From Candidatus Bathyarchaeota archaeon (GTDB lineage Archaea > Thermoproteota > Bathyarchaeia > Bathyarchaeales > Bathycorpusculaceae), in NCBI GenBank assembly GCA_026014725.1, contig JAOZHV010000033.1, positions 1 to 35,154 on the forward strand: 35,154 bases of DNA, in the 5' to 3' direction. The translations under genes were made by a program, and so were the position numbers. Positions 15,254 to 23,204 of this stretch are shown here, one piece after another. Within the stretch, counting starts at the first letter, position 1, and every line of letters starts with the position of its first letter. The notes beneath the pieces were generated by a model. It worked only from the letters and a program-made list of their open reading frames with translations, made no database searches and was not told where the DNA came from.

Positions 15254-16474
15254 GTGATCATGATGAAGAAGGTTTATTTTAAAACATTAGGGCTCATGCA
15301 TTCAAGCTTTCTAGATTTAATCAATTATCCTCCTGAAGGATATCAATTCATTATGGACGAAAATCTCAAGAATGATGCATTAGCAAGAAAGAGCGAATTA
15401 TCTAGATATCGTTGGTCTTTAGAAAGGCTCTTACCTGCTAACCTTACAAAAGCTTGGTTAGAAAGCAATTTGAGGAGGTTTCCTAAAGATGCGAATCTGA
15501 TATACTCATACAACCATGTGATATTTAGAAGGAAACCATGGATAGTTCAAGCAGAATTCGCACATCCTCTAATAGGACGCGGTCTTAGGCATTTCGAGAG
15601 ATTTAAAAAATTGGTGGAAAGAAACCTTGCCTCAAAATATTGTAAAAGGATACTCTTGCTAAGCGAGTTTGCCAAAAAATCTTTTGCGTTAAACTTTAAT
15701 CTTGATGACTTTAAGAATAAAATGGAGATCGTTTTGCCATCAGTTCATAAAAAGAACTTCATCAAAACTTATGATAAAGACGATATAAACCTCCTTTTTC
15801 TTGGCTCCATCAACATACCTCATACTTTTGAGCATAAGGGCGGAAAGGAAGTCTTGGAGGCATTTTTCCGACTAAGCAAAGAGTACGATAATTTAAAGTT
15901 GACTATAAGAGCCAAGATTCCAGAGTACATAAAGACTAAATATAAAGTGGCAAAAAATCCCCGTATCAGATTAATTGAAGAGATGTTGCCAAGAAAGTTA
16001 TTAGAACAAGAATTTGTCAATGCAGACATCTTCCTTTTTCCAACGCATGAGGCACATAACTTTGTAGTTTTAGACGCAATGAGCTACGGGTTGCCTGTGA
16101 TAACCACAGAAATAGGAAGTACCGGAAGAGTAGACGATGGAGAAACTGGATTTGCCGTCTCTAAAATACCCCCCCTTTCCTGCGCTGTCGAGCTTATTCA
16201 GAGAGGATACGAAATTTACGGTTGTGTTCCGGTAAAAAGAATTCTTTCAACGGACACCATTCTCAATCGAAGTAAATGCGTCAGAACAATTCAAGTTTTT
16301 GAACGTGAAATAACACAGGAACTTATTGAAAAAGCAAGAATCTTGATAGAGAATCCTAAACTAAGGAAACAAATGGGAGAGAAGGCTAAATGGGAAATTG
16401 AACATGGCAAGTTTTCTATTAAGGCGAGGAATAGAAAACTTAAGGGTATATTCGATGAAGCGACAAAAGATTAA
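15254..16474 (+). CDS. GT4-like glycosyltransferase with D in the EX7E position
   Basis: 406 residues at most; GTG at 15254 or one of two ATG codons at 15260 and 15263 may be used. The donor domain is recognisable: NLLFLGSINIPHTFEHKGGK, RLIEEMLPRKLLEQEFVNAD, and HEAHNFVVLDAMSYGLPVIT, followed by STGRVDDGETGF. The EX7E motif reads E-AHNFVVL-D, a conservative change. The N-terminal domain differs from the other two GT4 proteins and lacks the GGVE-type loop. About 40 residues of extra sequence (GYEIYGCVPVKRILSTDTIL and on) sit before the final helices. Likely role: sugar transfer to a lipid-linked glycan. It closes the first part of the cluster; an inverted-repeat region and a new promoter follow. 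Confidence 0.8.
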   Translation: MIMMKKVYFKTLGLMHSSFLDLINYPPEGYQFIMDENLKNDALARKSELSRYRWSLERLLPANLTKAWLESNLRRFPKDANLIYSYNHVIFRRKPWIVQAEFAHPLIGRGLRHFERFKKLVERNLASKYCKRILLLSEFAKKSFALNFNLDDFKNKMEIVLPSVHKKNFIKTYDKDDINLLFLGSINIPHTFEHKGGKEVLEAFFRLSKEYDNLKLTIRAKIPEYIKTKYKVAKNPRIRLIEEMLPRKLLEQEFVNADIFLFPTHEAHNFVVLDAMSYGLPVITTEIGSTGRVDDGETGFAVSKIPPLSCAVELIQRGYEIYGCVPVKRILSTDTILNRSKCVRTIQVFEREITQELIEKARILIENPKLRKQMGEKAKWEIEHGKFSIKARNRKLKGIFDEATKD

Positions 16475-16513
16475 AGAAATATTATTACCTCAATGAATGG
16501 TTTCTATGTAAGA

Positions 16514-16561
16514 AGACGCCTTAACTTTTTGCTCGGGCAACCTAAAACGTTTTTGGCGTCT
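16514..16561. repeat. Nested inverted repeats before the Nudix promoter
   Basis: An outer pair AGACGCC (16514-16520) and GGCGTCT (16555-16561) encloses a short hairpin TTGC-TCGG-GCAA (16529-16540) and a near-perfect palindrome CCTAAAAC-GTTTTTGG (16541-16556). It lies 10 bases before a TATA-like box. It could be the folded 3' end of the GT4 transcript, an operator or a small structured RNA. Only base pairing is seen. Confidence 0.4.
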
Positions 16562-16570
16562 CGCCTGCTC

Positions 16571-16580
16571 ATATTTAAAC
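16571..16580 (+). promoter_or_regulatory. TATA-like box for the Nudix gene
   Basis: ATATTTAAAC lies about 40 bases before the ATG at 16615, and a GGTGA ribosome binding site sits between them at 16604-16608. It starts a separate transcription unit inside the cluster. Confidence 0.55.
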
Positions 16581-16614
16581 TTCAGTTTTAGATACAATAC
16601 AGGTGAAAAGCTAT

Positions 16615-17058
16615 ATGAAAATGCTGAGCATAGGAATGATTCCCTCATCACTTTATGGCCAAATACTTAAGTATATGCCCATCCCGTCTGTAGAAGCCAT
16701 GATAGTCATGAACAAGTCTCTATTGTTGCTAAGAAGGAAGAATAATCCAGCCATGGGGCAATGGTGGTTTGCAGGGGGCAGAATTAGAAAAGGCGAATCA
16801 CTGGAAGAAGCGTTATTCCGTGAAGTCAAAGAAGAAACTGATCTTGATGTGAATACGTACAAATTCGTAGATGTATACTCACGGGTCTTTCCTGAGAGAC
16901 ATGATATAGCAATAGTCTATTTGTGCACGTGCAAAGATGGCAAAGTTGTACTTAATGACGAACATTCTGAATACAAATTCTTCAAAAATATGCCCGTAGG
17001 CATACACCCATACCTTCTTGAAACCATTCAAGACTCCGAATGGCGAAAATACTGCTAA
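16615..17058 (+). CDS. Nudix hydrolase, GDP-mannose mannosyl hydrolase-like
   Basis: 147 residues from the ATG at 16615, which has GGTGA at good spacing; a GTG at 16603 in frame is less likely because it overlaps that site. The N-terminus MIPSSLYGQILKYMPIPSVE matches the start of Gmm-type enzymes. The Nudix box begins near residue 55: G-RIRKG-E-SLEEALF-REVKEETDL, with the metal-binding REVKEE complete; the usual G near the end of the box is D. Gmm-type proteins hydrolyse GDP-mannose or related sugar nucleotides, perhaps to balance pools. It begins the sugar-nucleotide module followed by SDR, cupin and DegT genes. Substrate is inferred from the N-terminus and the location. Confidence 0.83.
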   Translation: MKMLSIGMIPSSLYGQILKYMPIPSVEAMIVMNKSLLLLRRKNNPAMGQWWFAGGRIRKGESLEEALFREVKEETDLDVNTYKFVDVYSRVFPERHDIAIVYLCTCKDGKVVLNDEHSEYKFFKNMPVGIHPYLLETIQDSEWRKYC

Positions 17059-17091
17059 AATAATTAGAACATCAATGGAGTTCTTAACGTG

Positions 17092-17268
17092 ATGGCGCGA
17101 AATATTGGAAGAATTATTGAAGAAGATTATTCATTGTGGTATCGGCCTCAAACCCCAGATTTGTACTTGACCAATTTTCTAGCTAAGAAAGGACTAAGGG
17201 CCTATGTTTTCCTTCTCAACTTCCAAACATTTATATCGTGGTGGGTTTATGCAGTGTTGGGAATTTGA
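17092..17268 (+). CDS. Possible small membrane-segment ORF
   Basis: A 58-residue frame from ATG at 17092 (GTG at 17089 directly before) with GGAG 8-11 bases upstream. The start is polar (MARNIGRIIEEDYSLWYRPQ) and the end hydrophobic with tryptophans (FLLNFQTFISWWVYAVLGI). The final part overlaps the TATA-like box of the SDR gene, which argues against it. No family is recognised. It may be a small membrane peptide or chance. Confidence 0.25.
   Translation: MARNIGRIIEEDYSLWYRPQTPDLYLTNFLAKKGLRAYVFLLNFQTFISWWVYAVLGI
17229..17237 (+). promoter_or_regulatory. TATA-like box for the SDR/cupin/DegT genes
   Basis: ATTTATATC lies about 80 bases before the SDR ATG at 17313, predicting transcription from about 17260 and a leader of about 50 bases that includes the GGAAGGA ribosome binding site near 17298. 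Confidence 0.5.
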
Positions 17269-17312
17269 AACCTGATAGGGAACTCACACGTGCGTTAGGA
17301 AGGATTCAAGAA

Positions 17313-18278
17313 ATGAAAAGAATATTACTAACAGGTTCAACTGGGTTCATAGGCAGTAATTTAAGACCTCTCCTACTAGAGAAAGGGTACGAGGTTTTTA
17401 ACTTGGAAAGATTTGTGACAGGTAGAATAGGCAAAACGCTTCCATATGAAAAGTATACCTATTTTGCTGATTTGAATGACATTTATGCCTTGACAAAAGC
17501 CGTGACTGACGTCAACCCTCAGATAGTAATACATTTGGGTGCCATGACTGCTGTTGCATACTCTTATGCTCATCCCCAAGAAACCTTGGAAACCAACTTT
17601 CTGGGAACCGTTAATCTGGCAGAGGTTTGTACTAAACTTACTACTTTGGAGCAATTCATATACGCTTCTTCAGCCGAGGTTTATGGTGTTTCACAAACGG
17701 AAATCAAACGTGAAACTGACGGCGAATTAGTGTCAAATAGTCCTTATGCAGTTTCAAAACTTGCAGCTGAGAAATACCTAATTTACTTATACAAGGCCTT
17801 TGGCTTCCCTATAACGATCTTTCGTCCCTTTAATAGTTATGGAAGAAAAGAGGATACGTGGTTTGTAATTGAAAGAGCAATTACCCAAATGTTGACTAGT
17901 GACAAATGTTACCTTGGCGACCCTGAACCAGTTCGAGACTTCCTTTATGTTGATGACCAGATGAATGCCTACCTCTATGCTTTAGAAAACCCAAAAGCGA
18001 TCGGTGAGACATTTAACATTTCCTCTGGTCGAGGGATATCAATTGGAGATCTAGCAAAGAAAATAAAGGAACTTACTGGATTCAAAGGCGAAATTATTTG
18101 GAGTGCTCTCCCGAAAAGAGCTCTAGATATCCCAATTTTAATTGGTTCAAACGAAAAGATTAAACGAGTTTTGGGCGTTCCTGAGCCAATTACTTTGGAA
18201 GAAGGGCTAAAACGTACGATAGCTTATTGGAAAAAGAGAGTGAAAGAAAATGAAACTCGAAAAAATTCATCAAGATGA
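17313..18278 (+). CDS. SDR sugar-nucleotide dehydratase/epimerase
   Basis: 321 residues from the ATG at 17313, chosen because GGAAGGA lies 7-13 bases upstream and because the NAD-binding strand begins directly (MKRILLTGSTGFIGSNL); an upstream GTG at 17238 would add 25 residues. The Rossmann motif GSTGFIGS, the catalytic SSAEVYG stretch and Y-AVS-K of extended SDR enzymes are all present, with RPFNSYG and VRDFLYVDD further on. The closest general match is to GDP-mannose 4,6-dehydratase and NDP-glucose epimerase/dehydratase enzymes. With a DegT aminotransferase close by, a 4-keto-6-deoxy sugar intermediate is plausible. The 3' end overlaps the cupin gene by 29 bases. Substrate unknown. Confidence 0.87.
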   Translation: MKRILLTGSTGFIGSNLRPLLLEKGYEVFNLERFVTGRIGKTLPYEKYTYFADLNDIYALTKAVTDVNPQIVIHLGAMTAVAYSYAHPQETLETNFLGTVNLAEVCTKLTTLEQFIYASSAEVYGVSQTEIKRETDGELVSNSPYAVSKLAAEKYLIYLYKAFGFPITIFRPFNSYGRKEDTWFVIERAITQMLTSDKCYLGDPEPVRDFLYVDDQMNAYLYALENPKAIGETFNISSGRGISIGDLAKKIKELTGFKGEIIWSALPKRALDIPILIGSNEKIKRVLGVPEPITLEEGLKRTIAYWKKRVKENETRKNSSR

Positions 18279-18612
18279 CCGCGGCGAGATTTGGGTTCTC
18301 ATGATTGATGGAAGAGAACATACCTTCCTGAAATCAAACAAGAATTCTGCACGAGGAGGATGCATCCACAGGTTATCACAGGAGCATGCCGTTGTATTGG
18401 AAGGTGTCGTGGAATATCACATAAGAGGGAAAAAGAAAAGGATTTACAAAAAAGGAGAAAGCGTCTTGATAGAGCCGAACTGTCCCCATTATTTTGTCGC
18501 CCTCGAAGATTCTATTGTTATGGAGTGGGGACCAAGCCCGGATGAGAAAAAAGAAAAGCATCCACAATGGCGAAAAGTCGTCGACAAAATAAATGAAAAG
18601 TCCAGGTACTAA
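18250..18612 (+). CDS. Cupin-domain protein of the sugar module
   Basis: 120 residues from an ATG with GAGTGA upstream, overlapping the SDR gene by 29 bases. A single cupin fold is visible: GGCIHRLSQEHAVVLEGVVE (first motif with His and Glu), then KGESVLIEPNCPHYFVALED (second motif with His). In such clusters small cupins serve as sugar-nucleotide isomerases or epimerases, or as metal-binding regulators. It is shorter than RmlC (about 180) and nearer in size to the FdtA/WxcM-type ketoisomerases (about 135), but key residues of those are not clear. The position between SDR and aminotransferase supports a step on a keto-sugar nucleotide. Confidence 0.75.
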   Translation: MKLEKIHQDDRGEIWVLMIDGREHTFLKSNKNSARGGCIHRLSQEHAVVLEGVVEYHIRGKKKRIYKKGESVLIEPNCPHYFVALEDSIVMEWGPSPDEKKEKHPQWRKVVDKINEKSRY

Positions 18613-18654
18613 CCACTGCAAGTAAAGAGAAACCGTAAACTGTGGTCTTAGGCA

Positions 18655-19824
18655 ATGAGCAACAATAGAGTTTGCAACGTAACTGGCTTCGACCAACCCG
18701 TTGATAAAAGCAATATGCGCAAGATAAGTCAGATGGAACCTTGGTTCGCTGAAGAAGAGAAAACTGCTGTAATGCAATATCTGAATTCAGGCGGTTGGCT
18801 TACCGAGTTCAAGGAAACTCGAAATTTTGAAAAAATGGTGGCAGATTACGTCGGAAGCAAGTATGGTATAGCGGTAAACAATGGCACAATAAGCTTAACT
18901 GTCGCTGCTTTGGGTCTCGGGATAGGACGGGGCGACGAAGTTATCGTTCCAGACTTCACCATGATAGCGTCGGCAAACTCTCTTCTTCTAGCTGGAGCGA
19001 AGCCCATATTTGTTGACATATCGAGAGAAGACCTTTGCCTTGATTTAGACTTGGTGGAAGATGCCATTTCTTCCAGAACAAAGGCTATAATGTTTGTGAG
19101 CATGAACGGAAGATATACCGACATGACACGGCTAAAGTCAATAGCCGAAAATCACAACCTATTCTTAATTGAAGACGCTGCCCAATCATTAGGCTGCAAA
19201 TGTGCTGGCAAGCATTTGGGCACCTTCGGGCAGGTTGGTTCTTTCTCATTTAGTACACCGAAAATAATCACGACTGGGCAGGGCGGCATGCTTGTTACTG
19301 ACGACGAAAAATTGTATCGGCTCATGAGCATGATTAAGGATTTTGGGAGATCTGATATCGGCAACTTATCTAGGCAAGTGGACTTCCATGAAATCATCGG
19401 CTTTAACTTCAAATTCACCGACTTGCAAGCGGTTATCGGCATTGAGCAAATGAAGAAACTTAGCTGGAGAGTTGAGCGGAAAAAAGCGATCTTCAAGATC
19501 TATCATGATTTATTAGAAAGTATTCCGCAAATCGACTTTATTCCCACCAATCTAAAAGACACTTCGCCTTGGTTTATCGACATAATAGTTGAGAGGGGAA
19601 GAGATGAACTGGCTTCTTTTCTGAAAAACCAGGGAATCGGCACCAGATATTTCTATCCAGCAATTCATACGCAGCCTCCATATTCGTACGTGAAGAAAAA
19701 CTTTCCAGTTTCAGATTGGGCTAGTCGCTCAGGATTATGGTTACCATCTTCTGCATTCTTAACTGATGATGATGTACATTACGTGTGTGATCATGTAAGG
19801 AAGTACTTCGCGCACAGTGGCTAA
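18655..19824 (+). CDS. DegT/DnrJ/EryC1/StrS sugar aminotransferase
   Basis: 389 residues. This PLP enzyme is complete: the strand GIAVNNGTISLTVAALGLGI binds the phosphate, GRGDEVIVPDFTMIASANS is the common family stretch, EDAAQSLGC near residue 173 holds the cofactor Asp, and TPKIITTGQGG carries the PLP lysine at about residue 203. Family members place an amino group on a keto-sugar nucleotide with glutamate as donor; perosamine synthase is a close type. With the SDR and Gmm-like genes, GDP-perosamine or a similar 4-amino sugar is a reasonable guess. About 20 residues precede the usual family start, so a later start (for example M near residue 21) is possible. Such an amino group could be an acceptor for the acyl or aminoacyl transferases of the cluster. 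Confidence 0.92.
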   Translation: MSNNRVCNVTGFDQPVDKSNMRKISQMEPWFAEEEKTAVMQYLNSGGWLTEFKETRNFEKMVADYVGSKYGIAVNNGTISLTVAALGLGIGRGDEVIVPDFTMIASANSLLLAGAKPIFVDISREDLCLDLDLVEDAISSRTKAIMFVSMNGRYTDMTRLKSIAENHNLFLIEDAAQSLGCKCAGKHLGTFGQVGSFSFSTPKIITTGQGGMLVTDDEKLYRLMSMIKDFGRSDIGNLSRQVDFHEIIGFNFKFTDLQAVIGIEQMKKLSWRVERKKAIFKIYHDLLESIPQIDFIPTNLKDTSPWFIDIIVERGRDELASFLKNQGIGTRYFYPAIHTQPPYSYVKKNFPVSDWASRSGLWLPSSAFLTDDDVHYVCDHVRKYFAHSG

Positions 19825-20027
19825 TTCCATAAATTAATCTTGAAAATCTACAGGTCTTTTAAAATAGCTGTGTTTTCGCTTAAAGGGCTAAAATTCGGGT
19901 CGATTATGTAAAATGCCTTACATGAGTTTTCGTCTGCATTACATATAAGGACAAAAAATCAAATGAGATTGACGGAAAGCTTCGCGCGGTAGGCTTATAG
20001 AGGTAGAGAAAATCCTATATTGTTATA

Positions 20028-21092
20028 CTATGAATTGTAGTAACTCTTTATTGCATTAAGCAGTGTAGTGGTTGCAGGATAAACAGGCGTCCCATTGGCG
20101 TATATGCCTGCCTCAAGTGGGTAAATGAAGGCTGCTGAACAACCTTTGTTGAGCATTGTTTGGATATACTCCCATGAACAAATCCCGCCGTTTGCTCTTA
20201 TAGTATCCCATTCCCAGTTGCATTCGCCACTCCACCATACTCGGTGGCTTGGATTACTATAAGTAAGCCATCCATCTATTGTTTCAATCAGTTCGTCTAT
20301 GGACGAACGGTAGCAGTGAAAGTCGGGTATGTCTGAAGCATCAACAAGAATTTTGCAGTTGTTTTCTCCTGAATGCGGATCAATCTGGTAGCCTGCTACC
20401 ATTGGAAAGTTAACAGCTATTCCCCCTATCAATGAAGACGAAAGGAGATTACTCAACGCATCGTGAACCCATGTTACATGATTCCTCAGTTGAGCACTGG
20501 TCCAAATAAAGTTGTTAGAAGCCATCTTATCCTCAAGTTCGTTTTCGGGAGACCAAGCAACGACAATGTTTGCCCACTCTATTTTTTGGCAGACAAAACT
20601 TATGACCTCTGGGGTTTTATAGAGTGTTTGCTTATCAATTGCCCAGTCACTTCTAAGTTCGTTGTCCTGAACTATGTATACCCACATTTTGTTCGCATAG
20701 AGTATATCAAGAGCTTGTCCTATCATGTCGTAGTTTATTCCTGAACTGGGCAGATCATCGCCAGGAATGTAAAGTTTTACAACTCGGATGCCCACTGCAC
20801 TCAGTTGAGGCAAAACGGTTTCCAATCCACTTATCGCATTGCCTTCCCAATCGTTGATTGGCAAAAAGTGAAAAGCCCAGCTAACAATGGGAGAAGAAAG
20901 TGAATCAAATGTTTCAGTCTGGCCGTCAGCCCAGGTGATTCTTTTTGTTCCAGATGATGTGTATTCAATTGTGCCGTACGACGTAATAATGTTTTGAGAA
21001 GCACCTATGGCCATAGCACTATTAATCATCAATACAATTAGACTTATGAGAACCGTGCAGGCGAAGAAAGGTTTTCTGTTGCGTATGAACAT
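20028..21092 (-). CDS. Secreted clan GH-A-like glycoside hydrolase
   Basis: 354 residues, minus strand, ATG at 21090-21092 with an AGG ribosome binding site. Residues 1-31 form a signal peptide (LISLIVLMINSAMAIGA). The rest fits a TIM-barrel glycosidase: SWAFHFLPINDWEGNAISGL, LSAVGIRVVKLYIPG, then AWSPENELED with the N-E pair at 184-185 (acid/base) and WWSGECNWEWD with Glu290 (nucleophile), about 105 residues apart as in clan GH-A. The short ending, AAFIYPLEAGIYANGTP, is also barrel-like. It would cut a beta-linked polysaccharide outside the cell. It is the only complete minus-strand gene within the plus-strand glycan region and diverges from the deacetylase. The 204 bases between it and DegT hold a small hairpin (ATGTAA/TTACAT near 19906) and nothing else recognised. 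Confidence 0.78.
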   Translation of the reverse strand: MFIRNRKPFFACTVLISLIVLMINSAMAIGASQNIITSYGTIEYTSSGTKRITWADGQTETFDSLSSPIVSWAFHFLPINDWEGNAISGLETVLPQLSAVGIRVVKLYIPGDDLPSSGINYDMIGQALDILYANKMWVYIVQDNELRSDWAIDKQTLYKTPEVISFVCQKIEWANIVVAWSPENELEDKMASNNFIWTSAQLRNHVTWVHDALSNLLSSSLIGGIAVNFPMVAGYQIDPHSGENNCKILVDASDIPDFHCYRSSIDELIETIDGWLTYSNPSHRVWWSGECNWEWDTIRANGGICSWEYIQTMLNKGCSAAFIYPLEAGIYANGTPVYPATTTLLNAIKSYYNS

Positions 21093-21142
21093 TTCCTAGC
21101 AACCTTAAATCGTATGTCTTACTATAGCGTAGAATGGCGCCC

Positions 21143-21152
21143 AAATATTTAT
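21143..21152 (-). promoter_or_regulatory. TATA-like box of the secreted glycosidase gene
   Basis: Read on the minus strand ATAAATATTT lies about 55 bases before the ATG at 21092, predicting a leader of about 30 bases. The divergent deacetylase gene may use a weaker TTTAAGC box near 21274. Confidence 0.45.
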
Positions 21153-21314
21153 CATTTGTGGATTTCGAAGGCACAATTATTAAATGGCAAGGAAAAGATA
21201 AATTGCATATGCGGCTATCCACCAAAAAAGATCGAGTTGGGCCTGTTATCTTCAATCGAAAGGATACTGCTGATTTAAGCAATCATAGAGCGATTACCTA
21301 TCGTAGGTGTTCCT

Positions 21315-22052
21315 ATGACTTACAAACGATTAGTTGTAACTACTAGTTGGGATGACACGCGGGCAGGTTGGAGGCTGTCAAACCTGCTGGAGAGCTACGG
21401 ATTAAAAGCAACTTTTTATGTTGTCTCCAATTGGATCGGAAAAACGATATCAATAGACGAATTGCGTAGTATGTCTGAAGTTTTTGAATTAGGTGCTCAT
21501 ACTAAAAGTCATGTGATTCTTACGAAGGTTAGCAACGAAGTAGCGAAAAGGGAGATCTCTGGCTCTAAGATTGACTTGGAAAAGAAAATCACACATGTTA
21601 CATCCTTTGCCTATCCCCATGGTCTCTATCGTAAAGAACATGTGGCAATGGTTAGAGAGGCTGGTTTTCTCTGCGCACGAACAACAAAACCTTTTTCAGT
21701 AGATGCATGTAATCCATTTGAAATAAACGTAACGCTGCAAGCAGCACCACATAGACTTATTGATGCTAAAGGTTTAGCTCGATGTTTTAGGATCACTCCG
21801 AAGATATTTCTCAGACTTGATTTGTTTAAAAAATGGGACCTTCTGGGTAAAATTTTGTTTGACTCACTTCTACGAACAGGCGGGGTTTTCCATTTGTGGG
21901 GTCACGAATGGGAAATAGAACAATATAAAAGTTGGTCCAGACTTGAGGATCTGCTGGCTCATATCGCTTTTCGGCGCAACGTCACTTATCTAACAGTGAC
22001 CGATTGCGCAACAATGTTATGCAATAATAGGAAAAATGCTAAATTTTGTTAA
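21315..22052 (+). CDS. Polysaccharide deacetylase (NodB/CE4 family)
   Basis: 245 residues from an ATG with GGTG upstream. The CE4 motifs are present: SWDD with Asp13 and Asp14 (motif 1), AHTKSH with His62 and His66 (motif 2, zinc ligands), FAYPHG at 98-103 (motif 3), and FHLWGHEWE (motif 5). The enzyme removes N- or O-acetyl groups from polysaccharides. No signal peptide is visible, so it may act on a cytoplasmic, lipid-linked intermediate. It is the second deacetylase in the window, alongside the PIG-L type, and is divergent from the glycosidase. FemAB-like transferase follows after 60 bases, so a free amine made here could be acylated by it; that link is inference. Confidence 0.9.
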   Translation: MTYKRLVVTTSWDDTRAGWRLSNLLESYGLKATFYVVSNWIGKTISIDELRSMSEVFELGAHTKSHVILTKVSNEVAKREISGSKIDLEKKITHVTSFAYPHGLYRKEHVAMVREAGFLCARTTKPFSVDACNPFEINVTLQAAPHRLIDAKGLARCFRITPKIFLRLDLFKKWDLLGKILFDSLLRTGGVFHLWGHEWEIEQYKSWSRLEDLLAHIAFRRNVTYLTVTDCATMLCNNRKNAKFC

Positions 22053-22111
22053 TTAACGCGTTAGAGTCAAGTCCATGAAACCTTGTTTTATCGAGATTAC
22101 GAGGTAGCTAC

Positions 22112-23152
22112 ATGTCTGTTGAAGAATTGAGAAATAATAATGAATGGGACGAATTCCTGCGTGAATCTCTACAGGGAACCTTTTACCATAGTCTAAAATG
22201 GAAGGAGGTAATTGAAAAGTCTTTTTCGTATCGAGCACATTATCTTGTTGTTAAAAATGGAAATGGAAAAATTATCGGTATTTGCCCTGCTTTCATACGG
22301 AAATATGGCGGATTAAAGATATACACTTCAATGCCACACTCCGACTTTGGAGGACCAATAATAAAAGAAAGTTATGTTGAAAAATCTGCTTTCTTGTTGA
22401 AAAACTTCATTGAAGAGTTATGTTTTGAACAAGGAATATCGTGTGCAGAAATTTATTTCAGCGATGAGAAAGTGGCTCGATTTTTCAAATCATCGCCAGG
22501 ATATGTCGATTCAAGTAGGGGCGTTATGTTTCTTGATCTCAAGGTTAGATCATCTGATATTATATGGAAGGAAATTTTTTCAGGAAAGCAGCGATATGAA
22601 ATTAAACGCTTCGAACGAAATGGTTTCTGCATCAGAGAGGCGTCCACCAAATCCGATTTAAGAGAATTTTACCGCCTTTACCTTGACAATATGCGGCATT
22701 TAGACAGCTACGGAAATCCCTATAGTTTTTTTCGAAATATTTGGGATCTGCTTTTTCCTAAAAACTTCAATATGCTTCTGCTTGAAAAGGGAAAATGTTT
22801 AGGCGGTTTGGCCCAATTCAAATATGAAAAGGGAATCTATGGCGGCTATGTAGCGATAGATAGACAGTGGAATTGGGGAAGATACTCAATGATGCCCTAT
22901 ATGATTTGGAAACTAATAAGCTGGGCTGAAGAAAACGGTTTTAGGTATATTTCATTGGGCTCAACACCTTCTCAAAACGCAAACGCATACCACATCCAAA
23001 AAAGTAATTTTGGAGCTGCGTTTTTGCAGCAAGAGAAAGTTACCATTCCCTTTAGTTTTAATGCTAAAGTTTACATGTTAGCGAAGACAAAGGCTATTCC
23101 ATCATGCAAGCAATCAGAAAAATTTTTCCCAATAAATTTCGAGCTTTCTTAA
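22112..23152 (+). CDS. FemAB-like (GNAT fold) acyl/aminoacyl transferase
   Basis: 346 residues from an ATG with GAGG 7 bases upstream. The fold is the double-GNAT of FemAB/BioF2-like proteins: an N-terminal half with GTFYHSLKWKEVIEKSF and the GGLKIYTSMPHSDFGGPII stretch, and a C-terminal half with QRYEIKRFERNGFCIREAST, LEKGKCLGGLAQFKYEKGIY, then GRYSMMPYMIWKLISWAEE and YISLGSTPSQN. FemAB enzymes in bacteria add amino acids from aminoacyl-tRNA to peptidoglycan; relatives in glycan clusters acylate amino sugars. Archaea lack peptidoglycan with murein bridges, so a surface-glycan amine is the likely acceptor. Complete and undamaged, unlike the gene right after it. Confidence 0.85.
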   Translation: MSVEELRNNNEWDEFLRESLQGTFYHSLKWKEVIEKSFSYRAHYLVVKNGNGKIIGICPAFIRKYGGLKIYTSMPHSDFGGPIIKESYVEKSAFLLKNFIEELCFEQGISCAEIYFSDEKVARFFKSSPGYVDSSRGVMFLDLKVRSSDIIWKEIFSGKQRYEIKRFERNGFCIREASTKSDLREFYRLYLDNMRHLDSYGNPYSFFRNIWDLLFPKNFNMLLLEKGKCLGGLAQFKYEKGIYGGYVAIDRQWNWGRYSMMPYMIWKLISWAEENGFRYISLGSTPSQNANAYHIQKSNFGAAFLQQEKVTIPFSFNAKVYMLAKTKAIPSCKQSEKFFPINFELS

Positions 23153-23204
23153 GAAAATTTATTCAATAAGTACCATTTTACTCCAAAAAGGATTTGCTCC
23201 ATTG

